DNA from: JACCZH01 sp963729445
GTDB taxonomy: Bacteria; Chloroflexota; Chloroflexia; Thermomicrobiales; CFX8
Reading direction: 5' to 3'
Assembly (NCBI GenBank): GCA_963729445.1
Contig: CAVSNU010000003.1
Coordinates: 1,178,001-1,242,000, forward strand
Length of the DNA: 64,000 nucleotides
This document shows, in pieces, positions 16,860 to 26,586 of this stretch. The notes below the pieces were generated by a model. It was not told the origin of the DNA and did not search any database. It worked only from the letters and a program-made list of their open reading frames with translations. Made by a program: the position numbers and the translations under genes. Positions within the stretch are counted from its first letter, which is position 1. The number at the start of each line of letters is the position of its first letter.

Positions 16860-18023
16860 ATGACGTCATCAGACTCTGTCCAAAAAGATAGACAGACATT
16901 GGACCCGGGCGGACGCGTCCCTGAACCGACGATCCGGTCGCTGCTGGCCGGGGTGACGACGAGCGCGGCGGCCATGTTCGCGCTTGCCTTCGTTGGGGCG
17001 GTCGCGGCGCTGTTCGCGTTCTGGTTGCTCGCCAGACCGATTGCCCTCCTGCTGGCCGGGATCATCATTGCCCAGGCACTGATGCCGATTGTCGACTGGC
17101 TGGCCCGGTGGGTCTCGCGCTCGATTGCAATTGCTGTTGTCTACGTCTCGCTGCTGGGTGTCTTTGGATTTCTGGGCTGGCTCATCGTTCCTGCTCTCGT
17201 CGAGCAGGGGCAGAATCTCGTTGATCGAGCTCCGGAAATTTACGAAGACGCCGTCGGCTGGTTAACACAGTACGAATTTCTGAATGAGCGGCTCACCTCA
17301 GACGCCATCGAGCAACAGGTGACGGATCAAATCGGGCAATTCGGCAGTCTGCTGGTCAACCTCCCGTTGACGATCGTCTCGACCGTGTTGGAGATCGTGT
17401 TCGTCCTGATCATGTCAATTTACTGGCTTGTCACCGGACCAGCGCTGCGCGCGTTTACGCTCTCGCTCTTCCCCACCGAGCGCCATGCACACGTCGATGC
17501 AGTGTTGACCGAGATGGGCCAGACAATGGGTGGCTACCTGCGCGGCATTGCGTTGGATACCACGGTCCTCGCCACATTAGCCTTTACGGGTCTCTCGTTG
17601 ATCGGCGTTCAGTACGCGTTGGTGCTGGCGTTGATGGTGGCGCTGCTGAACATTATCCCGATCGTCGGCCCCATTATCGCAGCGGTCCCAATCGTCGCCG
17701 TTGCCCTGCTTGACTCCCTCACCACGGCGATCATCGCGCTGGTGTTCTGGACGGCCGTGCAGCAGTTCGAGAATTATGTAACATTGCCGTTCTTTATCCG
17801 CCGCCAGGCAGATATTCCACCCCTGCTGGTGCTGTTGGCCATCCTTGGTGGAGGAAGCGCCGGCGGCATTCTGGGGGCCCTGCTTGCGATACCCCTGGTC
17901 GGCGCGCTGCGCGTCTTCGTCCTCCGGGTCGTCGTCCCGGCGATCCGGAAGTGGACGGGCGCAGACGACCTGCCTGACTCACAGCCACCACCCCCGGCCC
18001 AGACGTCAGCCCAGGAGCAGTAG
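16860..18023 (+). CDS. AI-2E family transporter (PerM-like)
   Basis: A 387-residue membrane protein with about eight hydrophobic helices in the PerM/TqsA arrangement: three near the N terminus (around 38-120), a soluble stretch around 125-170, then the family core GGYLRGIALDTTVLATLAFT, LALMVALLNIIPIVGPIIAA, QQFENYVTLPFFIRR and LAILGGGSAGGILGALLAIP. Family members export quorum signals or act as ion antiporters; the specific cargo is unknown. No strong ribosome site precedes ATG 16860. Confidence 0.9.
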   Translation: MTSSDSVQKDRQTLDPGGRVPEPTIRSLLAGVTTSAAAMFALAFVGAVAALFAFWLLARPIALLLAGIIIAQALMPIVDWLARWVSRSIAIAVVYVSLLGVFGFLGWLIVPALVEQGQNLVDRAPEIYEDAVGWLTQYEFLNERLTSDAIEQQVTDQIGQFGSLLVNLPLTIVSTVLEIVFVLIMSIYWLVTGPALRAFTLSLFPTERHAHVDAVLTEMGQTMGGYLRGIALDTTVLATLAFTGLSLIGVQYALVLALMVALLNIIPIVGPIIAAVPIVAVALLDSLTTAIIALVFWTAVQQFENYVTLPFFIRRQADIPPLLVLLAILGGGSAGGILGALLAIPLVGALRVFVLRVVVPAIRKWTGADDLPDSQPPPPAQTSAQEQ

Positions 18024-18039
18024 CGCGGGCGCCTAGCCC

Positions 18040-18132
18040 GTCATCCTGAGCTTGATAGTCATCCTGACGTAAGGAAGGATCTCTGGTCAAACGCCTCAGG
18101 AGTCGAGCACGAGATCCTTCGCTCAGGATGAC
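18040..18132. repeat. CATCCTGA-type dispersed inverted repeat, copy A
   Basis: Left arm 18058-18083 (GTCATCCTGACGTAAGGAAG and then GATCTC) and right arm 18111-18132 (GAGATCCTTCGCTCAGGATG, AC) form an imperfect inverted repeat. Degenerate GCTCAGGGTGACTGGTTGCTG-like units follow to about 18220. A related copy is at 62632-62713. Confidence 0.65.
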
Positions 18133-18287
18133 TGATGAACGCTCAGGGTGACTGGTTGCTGCCCGGGATCACTGATGAACGCTCAGGGTAAGCGGTTGCC
18201 GCACGGGATGACTGATTAGCCGCCCGGGACGACGAAGGCGATGCGTTCGTCCTGCTTGAACCACGAAGAGAGGCGTCCGCCTCGTAG

Positions 18288-18398
18288 GGGCTACGCGCTG
18301 CGTCGCCCTCGGCGCGTCGCGCCGTCTTGTCGAACCCCAGCGTCGGCGACGGCCAACAGGTCGGGCCTGCGGCCCGAGGGCGACGCAGCGCGTAGCCC
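18288..18398. repeat. Long perfect inverted repeat (25-bp arms)
   Basis: Arms 18288-18312 and 18374-18398 are exact reverse complements, starting GGGCTACGCGCTGCGTCGCC. The 61-base middle also contains short G/C palindromes. No coding potential. It sits between two other repeat families. Confidence 0.75.
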
Positions 18399-18494
18399 GT
18401 ACGTTGGGAAAGGCAGTTCTTGCACCAACGCCACCGGGCGGCCAGACAGGGCGCGATAATGAGGTTGTCCTGATTGATCCGCTCATGAGGAATG

Positions 18495-18569
18495 CGTAGC
18501 GGCGCAATTTATTGCGCCATCTCCGGCGCCCGAGCGGACAGGCAAGGCGCAATGAATTGCGCCGCTACG
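18495..18569. repeat. Dispersed palindromic element, copy B (diverged)
   Basis: 24-bp arms 18495-18518 and 18546-18569 with one mismatch, core GGCGCAATTTATTGCGCC and GGCGCAATGAATTGCGCC. It belongs to the same family as the elements at 14210 and 33807, with GTAGC replacing GTACG in the outer arm. A lone related arm (GGCAGGGCGCAAGGCATTAT) is near 18710, and an inverted copy of the GGGGAGTTGTCACGCTCC repeat is at 18626-18651. Confidence 0.75.
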
Positions 18570-18795
18570 AGCATGAGGGGTCACAATTATCGGATGAACG
18601 GGGACATCTTCATACAGGTAGGAAACCCGGAGCGTGACAACTCCCCGGTGGTCCAGTACTCAGGATGACCGGTTAAGCGCCTGGGATGACCGCGCCGCCC
18701 GCGCGGCCAGGCAGGGCGCAAGGCATTATGCCCGTACGCGAGAGGAATGCCACGATGGAACATTGACGAGCGTCACACGCATCCTCGCTCGCATA

Positions 18796-18829
18796 AAGAA
18801 GCTCCCGGAAAGCTTTCCGGGAGCTTCTT
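18796..18829 (-). terminator. Strong hairpin terminator of the large secreted-protein gene
   Basis: A perfect 34-base palindrome (arms of 17, AAGAAGCTCCCGGAAAG and its complement), 13 bases past the stop of the minus-strand gene. On that strand it ends in TTCTTTATG, fitting an intrinsic terminator. Confidence 0.85.
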
Positions 18830-18842
18830 CACGTGCCGGGTG

Positions 18843-21800
18843 TTATTGGACCGGTCTCATCTCGATCTGCAGATCGAACGTCGCCGTGCCGCGCAGCTCA
18901 TTAGCCGCGTTGATGTCCTGCAGCCAGCTGTCCTGCACCAGATCCCAGGTGGGATGGTAGTGCATGAAGAATGCCTGGTTGGGATCGTAGAGAGCGCCAT
19001 TGCAAGGCAGGAACGGGTCTCCATCCAAGGGGAACCCGTCCGCTGCCGTTGCCGTCAACTCTCCGCCGTCGGCGCAGTAGAGCTCGTAACCATCCAACAC
19101 CGGATTCACGAGGAACTCTTCGGTGTGGAACACAGTCTGCCCGGTGATGTCCGGCCAGTACTCATGTGGCACCAAGAAGAGCGCTCCCCCAGCCGTCTCA
19201 AACGTGTCGGGGTCAGCCACAATCGAAGTGTGGAAGATCGGGAAGTCATTGGCGGCCTCAAACGTGGCAATACCGTCCTCGTCGGTAAAGACACATCCCT
19301 GGACCTGGTCAGTGTAATCAGCAATATTGATATCCCAAACCAACTGATCGAGACAGATCTCGACTCCCGCAAGCGGAACCTGGCCGTCGCTACTACTACC
19401 CTGCTCCCAGACGAAGATATCCAACGAACCCTCGTAGATGAGGACCGGACCGCCAAACTCATGCGTCTGTCCTGCCTCGAGAGTAAAGATCGTGCCATAG
19501 AACGGGATGCCGAAGTCGTTAGTTTGACCACATATGAATCCATACACCTCGTCGAGCATTGGCTCGACTGGAAGATCCGGATTTATAATCTCGCCAGTCT
19601 GGGCGACAACAGCTGTTCGATTCTCATCGTAGTAACAGACCAGATACTCCCCTGGAGCGAGCGCCGCACCAGTAGCGCCGTCATCCCCGGTAAGCCCTTC
19701 AAACACGATGTCACCACGAATCGGAAAAGACTCAAATTGGCCTTCAGTAAAGCCAACGACTTCATAGACACGCACATTGATATCGCTGAGGGTGCGATCT
19801 GAACACACCGGCGCATCGAGGAAGCCGAATCCTTCGTAGAAGGCCGAGACGCACGCGGTGAAATTGAAGCTCTGGTTGAACAGCAGCTCGTTCTCCAGGA
19901 AGACGTCGCCACCCTGGTTGACCGTGAACGTCTCCTGCGACTCGAGCGGGTCCGGGGCGACGACGTAGTCGGGGACGCTGTTGACGTAGAGGTCGTACTC
20001 ACCCACCGGGACGTTGGTGAACGTGGCCGAGCCGTCAACGCCACTCACACCGTCGCGCTGGAACGGGAAGGCCGGGTTGTTGCCGACGATCGAGAAGGTG
20101 ACGCCGGCGACCGGCTCGCCGTCCTCATCAACGAATGACTTGGTGACGCTTCGGCCGGTTATGTCGAACGGGTCGCCGAAGGTGCACCCCGAGACGAGAA
20201 CCGGGTTTCCCTGCTCGTCGAAGACGGGTAGACCGTTCTCATCCAGCAGCGCGGTCACACCGGCGGTGCGGTAGAGGCCACACGGGTTGTAGGCGTTGAA
20301 GATGGCCGAGCCATCCCCGTCGACCTGGTAGTCGACGTTGGCCGAGACGGCCGCAACCGGGATGTTCGAGACAACCTGGGCCGCACCGGTGAATCCGTTG
20401 GGCAGGTTGTGCTGGGTCAGCGTGTAGACGAAGCCGTTGGCGAAGCCCGGGATCGTCACGCTGCTGACACCGAAGTTCTGGGCGTTGAAGCCGCTCGGGT
20501 TCACGAAGTAGACGTTCGCCGTCGCCGCCTCCGGGTTCGGGTTCATGATGTTGATACCCGAGGTCGCTCCCATGCCGTCCGCCGGGTTGCCCTTCTGGAC
20601 CAGTGGCACCGCTTGCCAGGTGAAGATGTTCTGGGTAGCCGAGTAGCTCGTGCCCTGGAAGAGATCTACGCCGCCGGACGGGTCCGACTCCGGGATACTT
20701 GGTCGCGTCCACCACCGCGGCGACCGGGTGGTCCGACCAGATCAGCGCCGAGCCGACGATGCCGGCGTTGGCGTCGGTGACCGGGTCCTGGGCGTTGTCG
20801 TCCTGCGGCGCCTGGCTCGGGTCGTAGAAGTAGGTCATGCCGTGCGGCGCGAGCCGCTGGTTCAGGCCCTGGGTGGCGTTGCCCAGCATGTTGAAGTACT
20901 GGATCGAGACGTTGTTGTCTTCATCGGCCAGATTGGCGACGTTGATGCCGGTATTCCAGCCGAAGTAATCGATCAACACGTGCGGCGCGAAGAGGGCGTA
21001 GCGCCCGTTGCTGCCGTCGACCTGCGCGATATTCTCGAAATCAGCGGACGACCCGGTGTTGGTCAGCCACATGTTGTAGCCCACCTTGTAGCGGTCGACC
21101 ATGGCGAACACTTCACCGTCGGAGTAGACGTGGGCGCTACCCACCCAGCCCTCGGGGACCAGCTCCGAGAGGTTGACGTTCCAGGTGTCGCCGCCGTGCA
21201 CCAGATCATGAACCTGGAAGCCGGTCTGCAAGCGAGCCGGAGCCGTCATCGGCCGGGAAGAAGCGGATGGTGACCGCGTTGTTGAGGCTGCTCAGGTTGG
21301 CAACCCGGATCATCGAGTCCCAGCAGCCGCCCGGGCCACAGTTGGTCTGGACAATCGGCAGGTACCACTCGTCGAACTGCGCCAGCTCAAGCCCGTTCAC
21401 TGCGTTGTAGCCCGAGACAGCGGTGTCGGCAACCGAGGTTATCGGCAGGCTGCCGCCCTCGACCGCCTGCTTGGCCACGCCACCGATGGCAACCGAGTCG
21501 AGGAAGGACGGGGTACCGACGTCGTCGATGGCGTCCAGGCAGTCACCGTCCTGATTCACGCCGCCGAACGGGTTCACCAGCGCGCCGGTGTTCCCGAGGT
21601 TGGCCGCGTTCAGCATCACCTGGAGATCTTGCTCGGTCGACCATTCGACCAGATCGCCCTGGCTGATGGTCACGACCGACGATGGGCCTTCAATACTAAG
21701 GGTCTCGGCGGCGACAAAGGGGAACGGCGTGCCGAAGCTGCCGTCAGGGGTGTAGGCGTTGACGACACAGGCAAACACCTGGGTGAAGTCGCCCGCAACA

Positions 21801-22300
21801 CCGGCCGGCTTGCTGAGCGTAACCGTCGTCTCAGCCAGGAAACCGCCAGCCGGAATGCCGGGAACGGTCCCGGCCGGCTCGCGATGATAGGCCAGCACTG
21901 CGACCGGAGAGCCATCGCCCTCGGCAATCTCAAGATCGGCGGCGCTGAATGTCTTGGAGGCGTAAGCCGAGAGGGCGGCCGTCGTTGCCAGGTCGAATCC
22001 CCCGTCGTTGTTGCCGGTGTAGATCCAGATCTGTGCATCGCGGTCCTCAAGATTCTGGACCGAGATCGATGTCCGGGAGTCGCCCAGACCAAAATCCTCG
22101 CCGTTGGCTACCCAGGGGTAGTAGATGGCGTTCGGGCCGGCCCGGAACTCCGGGGCGGTCGATTCGAAGAGCATGCCGTCCAGCCCTGGCGAGGCCGGCA
22201 GCTCTTGTTGCGCCGTCGCGGGACCTATCGTCGCCGCAAGCAGGCTGAGTAACAGCCCGGCCGCGCCGAACACCCGCAAAAACCGTGCAGGTCGCTTCAC
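18843..22300 (-). pseudogene. Large secreted beta-rich surface protein, copy with two frameshifts
   Basis: Reads as one gene of about 1150 codons if two extra bases are removed, near 21231-21236 and 20688-20697. At both places the intact paralogue at 22990-26121 has one base fewer and stays in frame. Start GTG 22300 has GGGAG 8 bases upstream; a signal peptide follows (RFLRVFGAAGLLLSLLAATI, GPATAQ). Residues 1-650 are closely related to the paralogue (IYYPWVANGEDFGLGDSRTS, NCGPGGCWDSMIRVANLSSL, GWVGSAHVYSDGEVFAMVDR). After an SpaA/Cna-B-like module (FSIVGNN...SATFTNVPVGEYDLY) the C-terminal 400 residues are unrelated to the paralogue. Real decay and sequence error are both possible. Confidence 0.72.
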
Positions 22301-22580
22301 ATCGTTCTCCCTTGGTTGTTCGTTCTGGGATCTCCCCCACCGCGAATCGACCCGCCCCGGGTCCCCACCGGGCAACACCATCAATCCGCCAACGTCAAAC
22401 ACCCGGCCAGCTGCTACCGGGAGGCCACACTCCGCACTCCGCCAGCAAGCTCTGCCCCTCTATCGAGCCAATCGTTCGTACACAATCTTCCGCAGTATAT
22501 GGCGTACCATAATCCACGGTCAACACCCTTTGACGATCAGGCACGCACATTTGATTGTTGGAGGAGGTTGCGGGACACAC

Positions 22581-22615
22581 AGAGCCCCCCGTGGATTGGC
22601 TCCACGGGGGTCTCT
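22581..22615. terminator. Hairpin terminator between the two large secreted-protein genes
   Basis: CCCCCGTGGA, loop TTGGC, TCCACGGGGG, extended by AGAG/CTCT around one mismatch (15 positions per arm). It lies 38 bases past the end of the frame at 22653-23018 and so would end that transcript. Confidence 0.75.
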
Positions 22616-22652
22616 CTCGTTCAGGGTTCAGCGACCGGGTGTCGCGGTCCCC

Positions 22653-23018
22653 TTATGGTGTTGGTGCTGGCTCGAAGTCGTAGGTGTAGGTCGGGCCACT
22701 ATCAAAGCCGATGATGAGCGCATCGACGTTGGCCAGGAAGCCAGCTGATACCGTCGGTCCGCCGAATCCAGCGGCGATTTGCATGCCGCCCAATCCGTCA
22801 GCTCCGCCAAGGATGACGGCATTGGGAGAGGAGGCGACAATACTGGCGATCGTCTGGGGTGCTCTCTCATTTGCGCCCGAGGGCGGCGCCGCCCCCGCGC
22901 CATCGAGATTCCTGCGCGCCCACGCGCCGCTCAGCGCATTCCACTCTTGCCAGGCGTCGTCGAGGATTGGCGCCTGATCGGGCACCCCCTTAGGCGTCCG
23001 TCTGGTAACACGGCTCAA
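22653..23018 (-). CDS. C-terminal continuation of the large secreted protein (other frame)
   Basis: This frame continues the large protein at 22990-26121 after a single-base shift near 22990-23005: upstream frame ...FEPCYQTDA-stop, this frame ...KGVPDQAPILDDAWQEWNAL. Read together the C-terminal part is a lectin- or jelly-roll-like ending (SIVASSPNAVILGGADGLGG, MQIAAGFGGPTVSAGFLANV, SGPTYTYDFEPAPTP). It has no start site of its own that looks real. I list it so that the C-terminal 118 residues are not lost. Confidence 0.55.
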   Translation of the reverse strand: MSRVTRRTPKGVPDQAPILDDAWQEWNALSGAWARRNLDGAGAAPPSGANERAPQTIASIVASSPNAVILGGADGLGGMQIAAGFGGPTVSAGFLANVDALIIGFDSGPTYTYDFEPAPTP

Positions 23019-26000
23019 AGGTCAGCGACTCGTCCTGGACACCATCGGCGTCGAGGTCCAGGCGGATGATGAGGTTCACCGCCCCGCAGCTGCCTGCCGG
23101 CCGGTCCTGGATGAACGCCGAGTAGCGCAGCTCGGTGAGCGAAGCAAGCCGCACGCCCTCAAACGAGTTCAGTCCGAATTGCACGCCGCCGTTCCCGTCC
23201 TGACCGACCTCGACTTGCAGGCTACCCTCGCCCAGCGGCTGGCCGGCGGGGCCCTCCACGAAGCTGGTGGACGCCACGCCGGTGTGCAGATCCTCGAAGC
23301 CCTGATCCGCGACGTTGTCCCCCGTCACGACGAGGGTGGCCGTTTCCTGCTCGTCGAAGGTGATCGGGTTGACCAAGTCGATCGTCTCATCAGTCACGAC
23401 GGTGAAGACTTCGCAGTTGTCACCGGCGAGGTCCGGCTCGGTGGGGAGGGCCGGGGTGACGGTCTCACCCTCGGAAGTTGTGGCGGTACCATCCGCGTCG
23501 AAGATGCAGAGGATGTAGTCACCGGCTGGCAGGCCCGCGCCGACGGAACCGCCAACACCTGTCAGTCCCTCGAAGACTACGTCACCCGCAACCATTCCGC
23601 CGGTACCATCGGTGCCGCCGCCAGCGAAGACGACGACGTCAATACCACTCACCGTGGTCGGCACGTTCGCGCCAAGGACAGTGACCGTCTTGGTGAAGCC
23701 CTGCGCGAATTCAAGGGTGTTGGACAGGGTGACGTCTTCGCCCTGGTTCACCGTGAAGAGCTCGGGGTTCTCAGGGTCGTATACCGGCAACAGGAAGTCA
23801 TCCGGCACGGAGGTGACGACCAGCTCGTAGTCACCAACCGGAACGTTGGTGAACGTGGCCGAGCCGTCTGTGCCGCTGAAGCCGTCACGCTGGAACGGGA
23901 AGGCGGCGTTCTGGCCGACGATCGAGAAGCCCACACCCGGAATCGGGTTGCCGGCCGCGTCGGTGAAGGTCTTGGTGACGCTGCCACCCGAGGTGTCGAA
24001 CGGATCGCCGAAGCTGCACTCCGAGACGAGAACCGGGTCCCCATCCTCATCGAGCACAGGCAGACCGTTTTCGTCCAGCAGCTCGGTCAATCCGGCCGTG
24101 CGGTAGAGGCCACACGGGTTGTAGGCGTTGAAGATAACCGAGCCGTCGCCGTCGACCTGGTAGTCGACGTTGGCGCTCACGGCCACCACCGGCACGTTGG
24201 CAATCACTTGCGCCGCGCCGTAGAAGCCGTTGGGCAGGTTGTGCTGGGTCAGGGTGTAGACGAAGCCGTTGGCGAAGGCCGGGATCGAGACCGAGCTGAT
24301 GCCCAGGTTATCGGCCTGGAAGCCCGACTGGTTCACCCAGTAGACGTTCGCAACGGCGGCTTCGGCGTTCGGGTTCATGATGTTGATACCCGAAGTCGAG
24401 CCCATGCCGTCCGTCGGGTTGCCCTTCTGCACCAGTGGCACCGCCTGGGCGGTGAACACGTTCGCCGTGGCGCTGTACGTGGTGCCCTGGAAGAGGTCTA
24501 CCCCGCCGCTCGGGTCCGACTCGGGGTACTTGGTCGCGTCCACCACCGCCGCGACCGGGTGGTCCGACCAGATCAGCGCCGAGCCGACGATGCCGGCGTT
24601 GGCGTCAGTGACCGGGTCCTGGTCATTGTTGTCCTGGGGCGCCTGGCTCGGGTCGTAGAAGTAGGTCATGCCGTGCGGCGCCAGCCGCTGATTTTGACCC
24701 TCGGTCGAGTTACCGAGCAGGTTGTAGTACTGAATCGAGACGTTGTTGTCTTCATCGGCCAGGTTGGCGACGTTGATGCCGGTGTTCCAGCCGAAGTAAT
24801 CGATCAACACGTGCGGCGCGAACAGCACGTAGTCACCGTCATCGCCCGGCACCTGAGCCAGGTTCTCGAAGTCGGCCGAGGAGCCGGTGTTGGTCAGCCA
24901 CATGTTGTAGCCCACCTTGTAGCGGTCGACCATGGCATAGACCGCGCCGTCGGAGTAGACGTGGGCGCTGCCCACCCAGCCCTCGGGGACGAGGTCCGAG
25001 AGGTTGACGTTCCAGGTGTCGCCGCCGTGCACCAGCTCGTGAACCTGGAAGCCGGTCTGCAAGGAGCCCGAGCCGTCGTTGGCCGGGAAGAAGCGAATCG
25101 TCACAGCATTGTTCACCGCGCCGACGTTGGCCACCCGGATCATCGAGTCCCAGCAGCCGCCGGGGCCGCAGTTGGTCTGGACAATCGGCAGGTACCACTC
25201 GTCGAAGCGGAAGACTTCCCAACCGGAGAGGGCGTTGTAACCACTTACGGCGGTATCCGCCGCGGAAGTCATCGGCAGGTCCTGACCGCCGACCGCGGCC
25301 TTGGCAACGCCGCCGATCGCAACCGAGTCGAGGAACGTGCTTGCGCCCTCAACGAGCATGATCGCGTCGAGGCAGTCACCATCCTGGTTCAAACCGCCAA
25401 ACGGGTTGACCAGCGTGCCGGCGTTGCCGGCATTGACCTGGTCCAGAATGTTCTGCAGTTCCGCCTGGTCGGTCCAGGGCACGGAATCGCCCTGCGCGTA
25501 CGCGACGCCGTTGTAGGTGAAGTCCAAGGCCGCCACGAATGGCGCGGGATCGGCATAGGTGACGCCGTCCTCATCATTCGAGGTAACGACCGTGTTGACG
25601 ACGCAGACCGTCACCTCAACCGGGACAACGACATCGTCAACTAACTCATTATGAATGAGGGTCACTTCAGTCTCGATCAGATCCTCGGAGTCGATCGGGC
25701 CTGTCTGATGAAAGGCACGCACGGCCACCGGGGCGCCTTCGCCCTCGGCGATATCGAGCTGCTCCGCCGTGAAGGTTTTCGAAGCGTAGCGGCTCAGAAA
25801 GGCGGTTGTCGACAGTGAAAAACCGCCGCTGCCGTCGCCGACGTAGATCCAGATCTGGGCGTCGCGATCCTCAAGGTTCTGCACTGAAATGGAGGTATCG
25901 GCCTCGCCCAGGCCAAAGTCGTCGTTGTTCGCGACCCACGGGTAGTAAATGGTGTTGACGCCGGCACTAAAGGACGGACTCGATGTCTCAAAGTCCATGT

Positions 26001-26121
26001 CCCCGCCTGGCGTCCCCGGTATTCCGGTTTGTGCGGAGACCGGGGCCACCATCGCGGCTAGCAGGCTTACGAGAAGCGCTGCCGCGCCGGCTATCCGGAA
26101 GGTCCGGGACGGAGTTTTCAA
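22990..26121 (-). CDS. Large secreted beta-rich surface protein
   Basis: 1043 codons from TTG 26121 (GGGAG 9 bases upstream), and probably about 1160 if the shifted end at 22653 is added. Signal peptide FRIAGAAALLVSLLAAMVAP, cleaved after VSAQ. The first 650 residues hold three repeats-like regions of an adhesive scaffold (YYPWVANNDDFGLGEADTSI, SVQNLEDRDAQIWIYVGD, WYLPIVQTNCGPGGCWDSMI, RYKVGYNMWLTNTGSSADFE). Two or three SpaA/Cna-B-like modules follow (VTKTFTDAAGNPIPGVGFSI, SATFTNVPVGDYELVVTSVP). No LPXTG or SLH motif was found, so the way it is attached is unknown. It is probably an abundant cell-surface or matrix protein. Confidence 0.75.
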   Translation of the reverse strand: MKTPSRTFRIAGAAALLVSLLAAMVAPVSAQTGIPGTPGGDMDFETSSPSFSAGVNTIYYPWVANNDDFGLGEADTSISVQNLEDRDAQIWIYVGDGSGGFSLSTTAFLSRYASKTFTAEQLDIAEGEGAPVAVRAFHQTGPIDSEDLIETEVTLIHNELVDDVVVPVEVTVCVVNTVVTSNDEDGVTYADPAPFVAALDFTYNGVAYAQGDSVPWTDQAELQNILDQVNAGNAGTLVNPFGGLNQDGDCLDAIMLVEGASTFLDSVAIGGVAKAAVGGQDLPMTSAADTAVSGYNALSGWEVFRFDEWYLPIVQTNCGPGGCWDSMIRVANVGAVNNAVTIRFFPANDGSGSLQTGFQVHELVHGGDTWNVNLSDLVPEGWVGSAHVYSDGAVYAMVDRYKVGYNMWLTNTGSSADFENLAQVPGDDGDYVLFAPHVLIDYFGWNTGINVANLADEDNNVSIQYYNLLGNSTEGQNQRLAPHGMTYFYDPSQAPQDNNDQDPVTDANAGIVGSALIWSDHPVAAVVDATKYPESDPSGGVDLFQGTTYSATANVFTAQAVPLVQKGNPTDGMGSTSGINIMNPNAEAAVANVYWVNQSGFQADNLGISSVSIPAFANGFVYTLTQHNLPNGFYGAAQVIANVPVVAVSANVDYQVDGDGSVIFNAYNPCGLYRTAGLTELLDENGLPVLDEDGDPVLVSECSFGDPFDTSGGSVTKTFTDAAGNPIPGVGFSIVGQNAAFPFQRDGFSGTDGSATFTNVPVGDYELVVTSVPDDFLLPVYDPENPELFTVNQGEDVTLSNTLEFAQGFTKTVTVLGANVPTTVSGIDVVVFAGGGTDGTGGMVAGDVVFEGLTGVGGSVGAGLPAGDYILCIFDADGTATTSEGETVTPALPTEPDLAGDNCEVFTVVTDETIDLVNPITFDEQETATLVVTGDNVADQGFEDLHTGVASTSFVEGPAGQPLGEGSLQVEVGQDGNGGVQFGLNSFEGVRLASLTELRYSAFIQDRPAGSCGAVNLIIRLDLDADGVQDESLTFEPCYQTDA

Positions 26122-26586
26122 AGATCGCTCTCCCTAGCATTTGAGAAATACGGGATCATCGCGTTGCTGGCCGGAACGTGCCGGCCGGGATCTCTCGGTG
26201 CCCGGCGGCTACGGTGCCGAGCCGTGTTGTTCCACCTCTCCGCGCCGTACTCCTTCCACTGGCAAGACTAAGCAGGGACACTACAGATGTAGGAGTATAG
26301 ACCCGGCCACGAGGGCGTGTCAATCGTTTTACCGCGTACGTATACATGTCCGGACACGTGCGCAACCAGTTCAGACGACACAAATTGTTCCCTGAGGGGA
26401 CATACGACGGATGGCTCAACTCCTCGAGGAGAGTGTCATTACACCGGCATCCCGAGACATTCATGGTCACCGGCCGCCACCTGGAAGATCGCGACAGCTC
26501 AGGACACGGCGGGTATACTCGGTGGCTGGCTTACGACGTAACCGGACCGCCGGTGGCGGGTTGTTTCGTGGAGAGAAACCCGTCAC
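26122..26586. other. Divergent intergenic region
   Basis: 465 bases between the large secreted protein (minus) and a lipoprotein gene (plus). It should hold promoters for both. Near the plus-strand gene a GGGTTGTTTC/GAGAAACCC hairpin (about 26559-26582) encloses the GGAGAG ribosome site, and TATACT occurs at 26515. No gene was recognised. Confidence 0.4.

Noticed and set aside
18169..18552. Open frames within the repeat nest
   Set aside because: They consist of inverted-repeat sequence and show no protein family or ribosome site.
22990..23018. Programmed +1 frameshifting to join the C-terminal end of the large protein
   Set aside because: No slippery sequence or stimulating structure of a known type was seen, and five other genes in the window show the same single-base interruption, so a sequence error is more likely.
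23179..25644. An 821-codon open frame on the plus strand, antisense to the large secreted protein
   Set aside because: It is composed mostly of Val, Gly, Arg and His in a pattern expected from high-GC antisense codons, has no family motif, and the opposite strand has a signal peptide and a clear paralogue.
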